The translations under genes and the position numbers were made by a program. Shown here one piece after another: positions 12,474 to 27,900 of a DNA stretch of 64,000 nt (its first letter is position 1; each line of letters opens with the position of its first letter). The notes under the pieces are model-generated. The model was not told the origin of the DNA, did no database searches, and was given only the letters and a program-made list of their open reading frames with translations. Origin of the DNA: Phlyctochytrium arcticum (lineage: Eukaryota; Chytridiomycota; Chytridiomycetes; Chytridiales; Chytridiaceae); assembly GCA_025602905.1 (NCBI GenBank), contig JAHLKI010000003.1:1550001-1614000 (forward strand). The letters run 5' to 3'.

Positions 12474-13773
12474 ATGGCCGCCGCACTCATTACTGGGTGA
12501 GAACTCTTTAAAAGGTCGTACTCAGTGTTATATCTAAGATGTCCTCTATAGAAATGGAGGGTATGCCGTGCTTCAAAAGAGTGTCCGCGACACCGGTAAG
12601 GCGTCAGATCCACCCATGCAACAATCCATTATTTACTTAGCAAGATGTGTAGAAAAACACATGTCGGTTTTGCAAAGAAACATTGGCGGACTGATGCGCA
12701 ACCAAGAACGTGAGCCTTACACGATGATGGACTCAATCAAATGGGAATCTAAATGGGAAAACGCAGGGATACGCCGCAAGGGCCTCAAGACGGCATTAGC
12801 ACTCAAACAATTCTCGGAAAGCGAAGGGCCACAACTGGCAGCTGTGCTCTCAGACGTGGCGGATCTGCTGGCAGAAGTGGAAAGTGCTCGGCAGGTCTCC
12901 ATGGCCAAGATTGAGATGACCCGAGAGCCGCTCAAATATTACAAGGTAAGGGACATGACGCTACATGCGCACCTGGATGGAGTAGTAAACATCTTCGTTG
13001 GTTGGTAGGCGTTGTGCTCTCGACTCAGAGTAAGCCACAATGCGCGAGGACAGCCCCCTAATGGTTTTGCCAACAATCAGACTATTAGGACGAGATTCGG
13101 ATGCGTGACACTGCCGTGATGAAAGAAATGAGGAAGCAGGAACAGCTGGATAGGCTGCTGCTACAAGACGCAGCAAACAGGGGCAAAATCGTACGGTGAA
13201 AAAGGTTGCAACACATCGTCCGCTGCAAAAACTAATCTGAACAGACTCAGGTAAACAAACATGGTTAGCAACGTCTGCCCACCCAACCAAAACATCATCA
13301 TATCAGGGACAAATGGCGCTTTCGGGTGCAAATCACGGTGCGGCTAGCGTGACGGAAACACTCCTCGGCCATGTTCATACGTTTGAGAGCCAAAAGCGAC
13401 GCGACTTGAAGGTAAGAAGGCAAACACAAGCTGGACCAACCAAAAGGTAACAGATCCTGTATGAAAGGTCGCCATCGGCCAACTGATTCGAGAACAAATG
13501 AACTTTTACGCTCAATCCCTGGAAATCCTGACCGAAGCCCACCAACTCCTCATGACCACCGATTTGGACGGCGACCTCGAAGAAATCGCTCATTTGAGCA
13601 GCAGCCCACGCTCCGCAAGTCCATCGCCCACCCGTAAAAGTCGCGGTCGAAGTCAAAGGTCTGCACGATCCGCTGAAGGGGCTCCATCACCATCACACGG
13701 GGGACACGGGCATGGGCACTCTGCAAAAAGCCCTCGCAGACACAGCCGGCCATCAATTGATCACATACGCTAA
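12474..13773 (+). CDS. FAM92/CIBAR-type BAR-domain protein
   Basis: This resembles the BAR-domain proteins FAM92/CIBAR1-2, which bind curved membrane at the base of cilia with Chibby. The start exon 12474-12497 (MAAALITG) splices to NGGYAVLQKSVRDTG. The BAR-like helices include SESEGPQLAAVLSDVADLLA, ARQVSMAKIEMTREPLKYYK, IRMRDTAVMKEMRKQEQLDR, LLGHVHTFESQKRRDLK and REQMNFYAQSLEILTEAHQL, in the same order as in animal FAM92. The C-terminal tail is low-complexity Ser/Arg/His-rich. At least five short introns are phase-consistent, giving about 300 residues. The cilium-related role is inferred from the family and fits a flagellated fungus. Another BAR subfamily is possible but fits less well. Confidence 0.75.
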
Positions 13774-13848
13774 TGACTGTATTGTTTCGAAATGGAAATT
13801 TGTAAATGTGGCTATGTGGCTAAGAATGGGGTTCCTCTATGGGACTAT

Positions 13849-14519
13849 TTACATGGTCAACTCCTGTAATAAATGAAGATTAATATCAAATGTCAATACT
13901 GGATACGAAAGGCAACTCACCATAATGGCATTCACAATGTCGTTGTTGTGAGTTCGGAGAGCCTTGACAGCCTTGGACCGGCTGACACTGGCTTGCTGAA
14001 TGACAAGCTCAATGTCCTTGTCCTCAATTCCCTCCTCATCAACAGCCTCCTCATCATCTGCGAGCTCTGGGACCTCCTCCTCGGTGGTGGCCTGGCTGAC
14101 CTCGGGGGCCTTAAACTGGCCAGCGGCAGCAGCCTGGGCCTGGGAGTTCAAGTCCTCAATTTTGGCCTCACCGAAAACAATGTAGGTATCGCTGGTGCCT
14201 GACTTGTAGACGTCTGGGGATGCAATGACAAAGAGGACCTGAGATCCGTCACATCAGAACTCCAGCTATTTCCGCAGATTTGCAAGCAATTCTAACTCAC
14301 GTTCCGGGGGCGGCGGATGGTAACACGGGTGATGCCGGCAACGGGCTTCAGGCCGAGCTTGGCCATGGCCTTGCGGGCCTTCTTCTCACCACGGCTTTGG
14401 TTCTTTCCGGCATCGGCTCCGGTGTTGTCCTCCAACTCGGGGAGATCGTCAGAGTCGTCAGACTCCTCAACCTTCTCGACCTTGTCCTCGGGGCGCTCCT
14501 GAGCCTTTTCGGATGCCAT
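13849..14519 (-). CDS. EGD2: Nascent polypeptide-associated complex subunit alpha
   Basis: NAC alpha pairs with NAC beta on the ribosome, binds emerging nascent chains and influences their targeting. The start at 14519 gives an acidic leader ([13 protein letters not shown]), then the ribosome-binding/NAC core ([61 protein letters not shown]). The C-terminal UBA domain has [20 protein letters not shown] and [17 protein letters not shown]. The last exon is tiny: splicing after NAIM adds ELTM and TAA at 13849. Two introns are visible. It converges with the FAM92-like gene, leaving only 75 bp between stops, and diverges from the TLG2 gene. Confidence 0.95.
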
Positions 14520-14875
14520 CCTGCGGAAAACATGGTCGAGTTAATGTCGAGATCGTCACGGTGCTTAGCATCCTTCTTCGCATTTGGCCTCTAAACATCC
14601 ATCCATCCATCCGTTCAAATTTGACGAGCCGTCCAGTCGTAGGTATCTCCGTCCGCCGGGCATCCGTCCTCCAGCAGCAGGATGCTTCACTTACATTGAT
14701 ATAGTCTGTCTGGATGATCTCGCCGTGGTGGCCGTTTCGTCCGTATAATGCGGGGCTGCCTTCGGTGCGCTCGGCCCAACAGGCGGCACAGTTTCCGAAC
14801 CCGCTCATGTAAGCGGATGCTGTCACTGCCAGCCAGATTCCGCGACGGCGGCAAACTCCGCGGAAATGGAGCACG
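14520..14875. promoter_or_regulatory. NACA/TLG2 bidirectional promoter interval
   Basis: This 356-bp spacer lies between two divergent starts. It has a short (ccat)n run at about 14599-14613 and no supported gene. Confidence 0.5.
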
Positions 14876-16210
14876 ATGGCCACGCGAAGTCGAACCTTGC
14901 TGTTCCTGCAGTACCGCAATTCCTTCTCCCGGACGACGGGCGGCTCGCGACGGACGAACCGGCTGGGCATCCCCGATACCTCTGAACGGGCAGGTCTCAT
15001 TGCGAACGAAATTGACCAGGATGCAGAAGTTGTCGTTGAGTTGTCGGTTCTACCTCCCAAATGGTGGGTTAAGACCTCTCCCTTCCTTAATCAATGATAT
15101 ATACTGACAATTTTCTCCAGGATCGACATTGTTGATGAGGTATGCGGTATATTGTCTGACAAATAGGAACAATACTCTGACACGTTCGCTCAAAAGGTTG
15201 AGGAGGTCATCGATCGAATCAAGGCTCGGAGTAAGGGCCTTCGATAGTGGTGAATACACCCTCCCAGATTTGACTCACTTTTGAGAATAGTAACGGAGCT
15301 GGAGAGTCTACACAAGAAACATCTTTTACCTGGTTTTGACGATTCGTCCCGTGAGGAACAATCCATCGAGCGATTGACCGACAACATTGGAGAGGCTAGC
15401 ATCAAGTCGGACCGCTCATATAGAGAGCAGAGCTAACAGAGCCTGTTTAGATGTTTCGCGAGTGCGAGCGAAAAGTCAAAAAACTGGTCCATGATAGTCA
15501 CCATGGGTCCATGTCGAAACAGAACGAAATTTTAGCCAAGAACATCCAAACATCATTAGCCACCAAACTTCAAGAACTCTCGAGCGCTCTAAGAAAGACG
15601 CAGACCGCTTATTTGCAAAGTACGCACAAGCATACCGTTCAGGGCCTACTAGTGGACTGACTATATTGACAGAGCTCCGTGGACGCGAATTACGCAACAA
15701 AGATGTTGCTGGAGCAGACAGCCAACTGGAAGCGAATGACGACGAATTGGACGCAGTAAGGCATTTTCACAATCTTCTCACAGATGGGCATGCTAAGAAC
15801 AATGTATTACAGGTCTTCTCAGACGCTCAGATACAGATGGTGCAGAATAACGAACGAGCAATTACAGAGCGGGAACGCGAAATCAATGAGATTGTCAAAT
15901 CCATGTTGGGCGTGGCAGAGGTGTTTCGAGAGCTGCATACTATGGTCATTGATCAGGGCACGGTATTGGATCGGATAGACTACAACATTGAATTGGTGAA
16001 CGTGCATGTGGAGGAAGCCCATAAGGAGCTCCTGCAGGTACAGGACTTTTGATTTCATTGACGTTCTGACGGCGTCACTAACATCTTACATAGGGAAAGA
16101 AGTATCAAGACGGATCAAGGGCAAAACTCTGCATCATTGTACTTGTGGTGGTGGTGGTTTTAATGTTCTTAATTCTAATTTTCAAAAGAAGATCATCGTC
16201 GTCTTCGTAA
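14876..16210 (+). CDS. Syntaxin-16/Tlg2-type Qa-SNARE
   Basis: This is a Qa-SNARE of the trans-Golgi/endosome system. The start at 14876 gives MATRSRTLLFLQYRNSFSRT, matching the short N-peptide of the Tlg2/STX16 family (the family's Sec1/Munc18 partner is Vps45). An Habc-type helical region follows. The SNARE motif near 15840-16030 runs from RAITEREREINEIVKSM to VLDRIDYNIELVNVHVEEAH, with the zero-layer Gln in MVIDQGT. A single C-terminal membrane anchor (IVLVVVVLMFLILIF) and a short basic/Ser tail end at TAA 16208-16210. Several introns are present. It converges with the uS3m candidate, 56 bp apart. Confidence 0.92.
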
Positions 16211-16266
16211 AGTTGCAGTTGAAATTGTGTGTGTATTTAAATTATTCAAAGGGGTATGCATCCCTT

Positions 16267-16833
16267 TTATCCAGAGAGACTGTTGAGCAGTTGTCGGTAC
16301 ATTTTGTTGATCGGTTTCCCATTGCTCAAATTCTCGGCAATGTAGGCGGCGCAGACATCAGCGTTGAGTAATGGGTTGGATAAGACAGTCACGTTAAGCT
16401 TGATGGGAACATCTCGATGAATCTGCAGGGCTTTGAGAGGTTCTGACAATCCGTCCAGGGCCGTGACAAAATTTGTTGCTTTGCCAGCAAATAGTGGAGA
16501 AAAGTACTTGTGCGCTGAAGCAACTCGATCTACGCGGGTTTGTATCCGTCCCAGAGTCTGAATCTTCTCTTCTGCCTCCTTGACAAAGCTGGCATTCCGG
16601 AAATCGAGGACGGGTTTTTGGATGAAGGGGTGTGATGGGGAGGAGGTGGGTTGTCTTGGGAGTATAACGCAATTTATCCAAATGCCCGTTGTTGACGAGC
16701 GAATGTGCGGTTCTGTAACGACAAAGTCCTGGAAGGCGTGGCGGACGTAGTTGGATAAGAATTGATGGCGGACATTGCCGGGCCAGTTGAGCGAGCCTTT
16801 CAGGCGAAGAGCGAGAGGGTTTGTTCGTCCCAT
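16267..16833 (-). CDS. Probable mitochondrial small-subunit ribosomal protein (uS3m-like)
   Basis: This is a single open frame of 188 residues starting MGRTNPLALRLKGSLNWPGN. The N-terminal 'TNPLALRL...W' pattern resembles the start of bacterial and organellar ribosomal protein uS3 (which typically has KVNPIGFRLG-type residues). The C-terminus (AAYIAENLSNGKPINKMYRQ) resembles the uS3 C-terminal segment. Basic composition and intronless structure fit a mitochondrial ribosomal protein. The central part is divergent and I cannot confirm the KH-like core, so the assignment is tentative. Its start is 167 bp from the RIX7 start, a likely shared promoter. Confidence 0.5.
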   Translation of the reverse strand: MGRTNPLALRLKGSLNWPGNVRHQFLSNYVRHAFQDFVVTEPHIRSSTTGIWINCVILPRQPTSSPSHPFIQKPVLDFRNASFVKEAEEKIQTLGRIQTRVDRVASAHKYFSPLFAGKATNFVTALDGLSEPLKALQIHRDVPIKLNVTVLSNPLLNADVCAAYIAENLSNGKPINKMYRQLLNSLSG

Positions 16834-17000
16834 TAGGCTTTGTCTTCTAAATTGTGAAAAGTATGGGAGATCCCAGCGACCTTCAAATGTGCAGATTCCC
16901 AGCAGGTCGTCGTCCTGGCAACTCGAAATGGGAAATGGAGATGACCATCCAGTTCATATTGAATTTGCTTGTTTGTAATTGGAAATTTGACATTTGACAA

Positions 17001-19692
<2,692 letters not shown>

Positions 19693-19845
19693 TCACTGCA
19701 ATATTTAAGACACTATTTAATCATAAAGCATTGGGGGTGGTGGTATCAGAGTGTTCATGCATATTGTCAAATTAATTTTGGGGGAGCATATCGCAATCGA
19801 GCGTGATCGCAGCACAAAGTACATATTCACGTGCATAAAAAATGT

Positions 19846-20976
19846 CTAACCAACAATAATCTTGCCGTCAGCTTCGTTGAACTCGTAGGCAGGAATCTCC
19901 AAGTTGAGTGGTGCAGGTCCCTTACGGATACGTCCACTGAGTGAGTGTTAGTATCAGTTCTATGCACGAGTTCATATTTTGGCCTTACCTGATGTCGTAG
20001 TGGGATCCGTGACATGGGCAGAACCAGCCGCCGTACTCTCCAGCTATAGTTCAGAAATGTGAGTAGCCCGCACATCAAATTCACCAAACGGATATCCCTA
20101 CCTTCACCGATTGGCACACAACCCAAGTGGGTGCAGACTCCCAACATGACGAGCCATTCAGGCTTCTTCGTTCGGTCAGCGTCCGTCTCGGGATCGCGAA
20201 GCTCACTCAAAGCAACAGTGTTGGCTTCCGCAATTTCTGAAATGGGGTCTCGTGTGTAAGTCAATGGCTCAAATCAGCTCTCGATAAAAAGTCTACCCAC
20301 CATCTGCTGTTCGGTGACGAATGAAGACTGGCTTTCCGCGCCACTATTTTTTTTCCCAGAATAAGAATGACGAACGTCCACGATAAGAAAGGGTGAAAGC
20401 CTACCTTCAAGATCACGTTCTTTCCCTCGGGAATAGATGCCATGTCAACCTCAACCTTGGCCAAAGCCAGAACATCTGCTGATGCGGCAAAGTGGACAAG
20501 GTAGTCAGTGACCATGTTTTTCGCGGCGGCGGCTCCAATAAAACTGTAGGTTCCAATCATAAAGTAGGCAAAGTTTCGGCGGGATTGATCATCTCGGTTC
20601 TGCAACTTGTACTCTTCCTGGTCCCTGGGGACAGCTGTCGCATCGTGGTAAGAATCTGCCCGCTGGACGGGGGCGGCGTAGTATCGCTTCTGGTTGATGA
20701 AGACGCTTGAGCCTGTATCAAATCAAAGGGAGTCAATGTGAAAAGCTCTATAACATCAACAATCACACAGTTCGTACGGGCGTAGGAAGTCTTGGAAGCC
20801 AACTGCGCGTGGCGGCCGACCAGGGATGTAGAAACCTTTGAGCTGCGAGCAGGGTGGGCGGCGCTCGGCATAGAAGTTTCAGGGTGGGCAGGAGAGGTGA
20901 CGGTGGAGGCTGGCAGGGTTCGTGAGAACCAAGTCCGCGATGCAACCCCAGTTCGGGCAATCTTTCCGGTCAACAT
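19846..20976 (-). CDS. RIP1: Ubiquinol-cytochrome c reductase Rieske iron-sulfur subunit
   Basis: This is the Rieske 2Fe-2S subunit of respiratory complex III. The start at 20976 gives a mitochondrial-targeting-like leader ([16 protein letters not shown]), rich in Arg/Ser/Thr without acidic residues. The membrane hinge region has [20 protein letters not shown] followed by the [15 protein letters not shown] segment. The cluster ligands are visible as CTHLGC and CPCHGSHYD, and the protein ends with [18 protein letters not shown] and TAG. Several short introns are present. It converges with RIX7 and diverges from phosphofructokinase over 331 bp. Confidence 0.96.
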
Positions 20977-21307
20977 GCTTGCAAAGAGTCCGCTTCAATT
21001 ACAAATAAAAAGCACAATAAAATAGAGTCCAGAGTTCTTTCTTCGTTCGAGAGGTCTAGCGCAAGCTTCCGCTGCTTCAAATGCCCCGCTCGTCCCCGCT
21101 GGAGGCTAATGTCAAATCGCTGATGAGGAACGGGAAAACCTTGACGACGACCGAGGCGGTTGCTTGCTGCCTGCCGAAATCTTGTGATTGGCTGCTCCCA
21201 TCGGCGCACGTGACTGTGCACGCGCCACATTCTGAGAGTATCAACGCGAAATCGATTATTCAGAGGTGCCCATCACCAGAAAGCACACACATTAATCAAC
21301 GACAAAG

Positions 21308-24300
21308 ATGGCAGAATCCCGAGGGCCATCTGTTACGGGTCTATCCCACATTGAGCTCTTTGCTCCTACGCGTGAAGTGGTTGAAGACACGGTCCGGTTC
21401 TACGCGCGGTTGGGCTTTGCCGTTGTCGCCGAAGAGCCCGAGGGCAACACCTGGTTGCGCATTATCCAAGCGGCAGATGTCAAGCTGGACGAATTAAGCG
21501 CGGCCATCACACTCAAAATATCGGTGGTGGTCAAGCCCCCTAAAGCCGGTGAGGCTGCTGCAGGCCGGACTGTCACCTTTAGCTGGACAATAACAAATCT
21601 GGATGTACGTGATGTGTGACCTGATGCCCGGCTCACCAGCAAACTAACTTGTCATACAGCAATTACAGGAAGAGCTCAAGAGTGCTGAATACCCCTACGC
21701 CCACCCAGTTCACCATGGCAATGTTGTCAGTCATGCCATCATCGTTGTCTCAGATCCATGTGGGAACCGCCTTTTCCTGAGCAAGAGCGCAACCATTTTC
21801 GGAGGAGCAACTCAAGTCCCCTCGGCAAAGATCTCTGCTGCGATAGCAGCTGCTCTTCTCCCTCAAGCTACTGTGGCCGATCGCCCCAAGAAACCAAAGC
21901 CTGCAGATGTCCGACGCCGTATTGGCATCTTGACGAGCGGTGGCGATTCATCTGGAATGAATGCTGCTGTCCGATCCATTACACGAGTGGCGTTACAGAA
22001 AGACTATATCCCATACGCCATTTATGAAGGATACCAAGGCTTAGTCGACGGAGGCTCATATATCAAAGAGTTGGGATGGGAGGACGTCCGTGGGCTGTTG
22101 GCCGTCGGTGGGACTTCCATAGGAACTGCTCGCTGTTTAGACTTTCGTAGTCGTGCTGGCCGCCTCAAGGGCGCACTCAATCTGCTCAAGAATGGCATTG
22201 ACGCCTTGGTTGTGATTGGGGGAGATGGATCTCTGACTGGAGCCGACCTCCTCCGATCCGAATGGCCTGGACTGGTTAAAGACTTGATAGAGACTGGTCA
22301 AATTACTGAAGATGCATGCGGATCGCTCAAGGACGAGCTTACCCTGGTTGGGATGGTTGGATCCATTGACAACGACATGTCAGGCACCGACATTACTATC
22401 GGAGCTGTCACATCTTTGCATAGAATTTGTGAAGCAGTAGATAACCTGACGTCCACAGCTTTATCTCACCAACGTGCTTTTGTAGTAGAAGTCATGGGCC
22501 GCCATTGTGGATGGCTCGGTCTGATGGCGGGTATTGCTTGTGGTGCGGATTGGGTGTTCTTGCCCGAGAGACCACCACCTTTGAACACTGACCATTACGG
22601 CGATGATTGGGAATCGGAAATGTGTGACACAATCAAAAAGTATCGTGAAGTTGGCAACCGAAAGTCGATGGTCATTGTCTGTGAGGGAGCGGTGGATCGG
22701 CACTTACGTCCCATCAAGCCGGACCACGTGCAAAAGGTTCTCACGGAGCGCTTGGGCCTGGATACCCGAGTAACTTGCCTAGGCCATGTCCAACGAGGCG
22801 GAACTCCCTGTGCCTTCGATCGCTACCTAGCCACAGTCCAAGGAGTGAAGGCCGTGGAGGCTGTTTTGGAATCAAAACCAGGAAGTCCATCCCCCATGAT
22901 TGGAATCAGCCACAACGAAATTACCGCTACTCCCCTGATGGAGGCGGTCAAATTAACCCATGCTGTAGCAGAGGCCATTGGCAAGAAAGATTTCGCAAAG
23001 GCCATGGAGCTGCGCGATCCAAACTTTACTGCAATTTACAACGCCTTTTTGGAAACAACGGTACATTCTTTGAACAAAACTAAACGCCTGAAACCTGAGG
23101 AGGTAAATGTCATTCAATGTTTCCAAGGGGGAGTGTAAAAGTACTAATATCACAATGTAGTGCCTTCGCATTGCAATTATTCACACCGGAGCACCCGCTG
23201 GTGGTATGAATGCCGCTACAAGAACAGCTGCCCGAATTTGTCTTAGCCGTGGTCATACCGTGCTCGGAATTCGAAACGGGTTCACAGGTCTGGTAAACGA
23301 TGAGGTCTCTGAATTGAACTGGCATGATACTGTCGGGTGGCAAGTTCTCGGTGGTTCTGCCCTCGGCACCAATCGTGACCATCCATCTTCTCTCCCTGGC
23401 GGTCCCAAGGTCTCGCCAAAGGGAGACGGTAGTTTTGTTGATATTGGCTTGATTGCTTACCACATGCAAAAGCATAACATCCAAGCTCTGCTGCTTATTG
23501 GAGGTTTTGAGGCATACACTTCGCAGCTGACATTGACGGACGCGCGGCGTATGTTCCCAATCTTTCGCATTCCAATGGTCCAACTTCCAGCTACAGTCAG
23601 CAACAATGTTCCGGGGACGGAATACTCCATTGGGAGTGACACTGCATTGAATGTAATTGTGGAAGCATGTGATCGGATCAAACTCAGTGCAAACGCCAGT
23701 CGAAAACGTGTCTTTGTTGTTGAAGTTCAAGGTGGAAGCTGCGGGTACGTTCACTATGAGACCCTCACTCATGTCGCTTTGATTTAACGAATACCGAATA
23801 GTTACTTGGCTACCATGGGCGCACTGGCCACTGGCGCTACCACTGTGTATATTCCAGAGGATGGGATCTCTATCGACAAGCTTCAGGCTGATATTAAGCA
23901 CATCGTGCACCGCTACAAAGAGGAGGATCGGAAAGGTATCCCCAACGAGGGACGACTCATCTTACGCTCGGAGCTGGCGTCCAAAACTTATACGACTGAC
24001 ACCATCTCCAACATTCTGAGGGCGGAGGGAAAAGGCCTGTTTGATTCTCGGACTGCCGTTCTTGGCCATCTTCAGCAAGGTGGTATTCCCAGTCCTTTAG
24101 ACCGTATTCGAGCCACCCGCCTTGCCGTCAACTGTGTGGATTGGATTCAAGAGATTGCCGCCAAAGCGCGCACGGCACCCGAGATGGGCTCTACCACGGA
24201 CATCAGTTATCAAATAGATAACTCTGACAGCATCATTATTGGAATCGTGGGAGCTGACATTATGTACACTCCTGTGGATACCATCATCACTGGAGCTGAC

Positions 24301-24444
24301 TTCGAAACTCGTCGCGGAAAAGACCAATGGTGGATGAATGTCAAGCAACTGATCCGCATTCTGTCCAAGTATGAGTACGTCGGACCGGATAGTGCCGAGA
24401 TCGATCTGTTGAAGAACCGAGATAACACATTCATCTACGAGTAG
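21308..24444 (+). CDS. PFK1: ATP-dependent 6-phosphofructokinase with glyoxalase-like N-terminal domain
   Basis: This enzyme phosphorylates fructose 6-phosphate in glycolysis. Residues 1 to about 190 form a glyoxalase/VOC-like domain (LSHIELFAPTREVVEDTVRF, NPCGNRLF-type end), a known feature of fungal PFK. The catalytic half follows: GGDSSGMNAAVRS, GGDGSLTGA, the active-site GSIDNDMSGTD, MGRHCGWLGL and GHVQRGGTPCAFDR. The C-terminal regulatory half is a degenerate repeat (HTGAPAGGMNAATRTAARI, SNNVPGTEYSIGSDTALN, GHLQQGGIPSPLDRIRA), as expected for an allosteric duplicated PFK. Three introns (21605-21659, near 23103-23160 and near 23745-23802) give about 990 residues. It is followed in tandem by UTP20. 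Confidence 0.97.
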
Positions 24445-24902
24445 GCTTTCCAAATTTATTTTTGCATTTTTTCTTTTTTTCTCCATACTTACTGTGCAAT
24501 GCATGGTCCTACTCATTTTATGCGTTCCTCTAATACAACTATCAACCACGAACTAGGCAGAGAAACGAGCCATCTCCACTGTCATGAAAACCTCTCATGT
24601 CACCTTCCCAAATGTCATCCAAAATCAAATGAGCCATATCCCATATCTTGAAAGCATGAAATTGTTGCTCAACTGGAACTGCTTTCCTTGACAAGCGGAT
24701 TTAGCTTTTCTGCTCCCTGATGAGGGTGCACTTGGAGTCCGGAGGTCTCTATTTAGAAGTGGTTCTGGGCTCTGGGTCTACCTCCATGATGTGTCTGCGC
24801 TGCTGCGCAGCTTTCATACACGTGTGCGCAGTCATGTGATTTGAGCGGAATGGGGGATCAGTGAGTTTTACTTTTTTTTGGATTTGACATTACGTTTATG
24901 TC
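24445..24902. other. PFK-UTP20 spacer
   Basis: This 458-bp tandem spacer carries the PFK 3' UTR and the presumed UTP20 promoter. I see no coding or repeat signal. Confidence 0.5.
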
Positions 24903-27900
24903 ATGGGCATTATGAAGAAGCCCGCTAGGAAAGGTGCAATTCCTAGTTTAAAAGAAACAAGAGGATTCAAGGTTTGTTCTCGATCATGCCCTCGTCTTGT
25001 CCACCTACTCATTGTCTCGTAGTTCAAGAAATACTCGAAAACCGTTCAGAAGGAGCATGTCGGAGTATTCAAACAGGTCAAGGAGGAATTAAATGTTGCC
25101 AATGTAAGAAGATCTAGTATCTCAAAACAGAGGGATCGATTCTGATAGTTGCTTGATCCAGCATGGAAAAGACTGGTGTCACATCAACTCTCAACTGGAA
25201 GTATTATCTGAATCAATATGTACTGGCGATTTTGTCAAGCTTGCCCAGAACTTGCGACCCCTCATCGGATCGTTAATGCATGTACTTCTGAACCAAGAGA
25301 AAATCAAGGAAATACTTGTGGAGGCTCTGAATCAGAGTGAAAGCCTTGCGATTGGGCCCGCGATACAGTATGTTCAGATAAAACATGATTTCTCATGGAA
25401 TAACAATGCTGAACGCATTTCCAGGTTGTTTACCGCGTTTGCAAAGGACCTGCAGGATGACTTTTCTCCTTATAACAAAGACTTTCTGGTTGCCTTAACT
25501 CCTATACTGCAATCTTCCGATGTGGAATTGTCCAAGGTTAGCTTTACATATGTCAATCGTGGCGATGTTTATGCTGACGATCTACTCAGGCTGCGTTTGG
25601 TGCATTTGGCTCAATCTACAAAAATAATCAGCAATTCCTGGCTCCTGATATCTTGGAACCTAGTATCGGGTAGGTTTTGGGTGTTCCCGATTGTCATTCA
25701 ATTACATTCTAATATTCCACCATAGAATGGTTATCAATACGCTCGGGAGCACCAAGGCTCATACGCGCCGCTTTTCCGCGGAAACATTTGGAATGCTCTT
25801 GCAAAGTCTAAAACTTGCCGATTTTGCCAGCTTTATTGATCAACTGCTATCGGAACTCCCCCGCCAAGAGATTTCTCTTCAATCTGTGACCGAGCCTCTC
25901 AGCGACATGTTTTTGGAGTCGTTCAAGGTTTGTTGGGTTTGCTTGCGACAACGACAGAATACTTACCATGAACTAATACAGCTATTGGACGGTGATTTTA
26001 CGCACGACTGGCATCATCGGTTCCGACTTGTTTTGGACATGTTGGACATAGAGGACGACGATAGCATTCAACTACTTCGCGCTACTGTTTTCAAGCTTGT
26101 GAAATACGGCAATGGCGAAAGTTTACGACCTTTACTCGATATTCTCCTGCGCTCCCAGCTGGCAAACAAAGGTGCCGAAGACCAAAAGTTCTCATCTGGT
26201 GCTTTGATCAGATTACTTCCTTTCTTTCGAACTTGGACAACATACAACCACGGTGATAAGTTGCTGGGTTAGTATGTTCTAAGAGATGCGCCTGGCCCAT
26301 TTACTGACTTTGTCGCAGATAAGAATGAACTTCTAGCGGCACTGGAATCACTTATACTCGAGGATATGCCGAAAGATTCCCTGCTTTTACTCCCGCCTTC
26401 CTCCAATAATGAGTTTATCGCGACCGTGTCAGAGTTGATATGCATATCTGGCAGTACCGAAAGAGAGCGATTGCACGGCATTATCAAGCTCATATTTGAA
26501 GAGAAGCGATGTGTAAGGCTAATGTTGAATTCCTTTTTTGCTTTAATTGACTAACGAGATGCTCAGGATATTGATACTATTCTTCGCATGTGTGCTCAAG
26601 TTCGGTCCAACAACGGGCGACGCTTTACCTATGTCTTGTCTGATATTCTGAAAAGGTGAGATTTTGTAATGTTTGCGTACAACAACTTGCACTGCTCACT
26701 ACTTGCGTAGAACTATGCAACAACAGTGGGGCGCATCCCGATTAAACTTTCAAACTTTTATCGCCGAGTCGTGCGAAGTCGAAATTGAGCGATACACTAT
26801 GAACATCTTGGACGAACCTTTGAATTTTGACTTTGTTCCTTGGACGGCCGATATCGAGTCAGTCGTTGTTCAAGACATTGCTAGACTCAAAACGGCGATA
26901 ATGGACTCACAGGAGGATCGATCAGCAGGATTCCCGCAATTGGCAGTTCTTTGCGCTTACCTCAACGCAGCCCCGATTTCGGGCGAAACCATCTTAACAC
27001 CCTTGATTAAGTTGTTTATCGGACTCCTCCAATCGACCTCAAAAGCTCGGCAAACAGCTAGTCCCGAACAATCTGATGGACTCGGTCGTTTACTTGTGAC
27101 AATCGTGATTCTTTTCAAGCGCTCATCGGGGACCACAAATCTCGCTCATCTGACAAATGTCGTTCGAGATGATTTCGCCCCACACGTTAGCCAGGCTAGA
27201 GAAGCCTTGCGAGGACTGCTAGTTTTTCTGAACTTCATGAAGGGATCCAAACCCAGTGAGCTCCCATATTCAGACAAGTTCGCTGGTGACGTGCTGGATC
27301 ATTCCCGGAAGTGGTTCTCGCATCATGAATGTCAAAGTCGTCTGCTAGCACTTTACTGCGCGGGCACGCTGGTGTCATGGGAGCGCTCTTTGCCGGCAGA
27401 TTCAATTGACGGGGCCAAGCAACTTCTTGACGTTCTTGCTGACATAGAAAATTCACCCTGGGATGGAAATTCGGTGCGTGGGAAAGTTATGCTTTTGCGG
27501 CGAGCGGAGCGTTTATTGCAGGATACTACGTTACCATCAAGACTTCGGAAAACGTTATTGTCTTACTTTCTCGGATTACTGAAATGCCAGTTGACGCCGC
27601 TTTGGCCTGAAATCATCAAAGTGATGCAAGTCTGCGTGAGCAGTGAAGGAGTCTCCTATTGGAAGCTCGTTGAGGAGCAGCTGACCGACACCCTCCAATA
27701 TCATGATGGGGGTCCTATCACACCAACGGCACTTCCGGAGACGGTATCTGAGGTCAGCTGTCAGGCATATCACAGGCAGCGATTGTTACTTTCCAAGCAA
27801 ACGGATCCAGTCAGCTATTGCTGTCAGTTGCTGAAACTTTTTTCAAATTCAGACAAAGCAATGATAAATTCCTCGGCACTGTTGATCAATAGCTTTCGCC

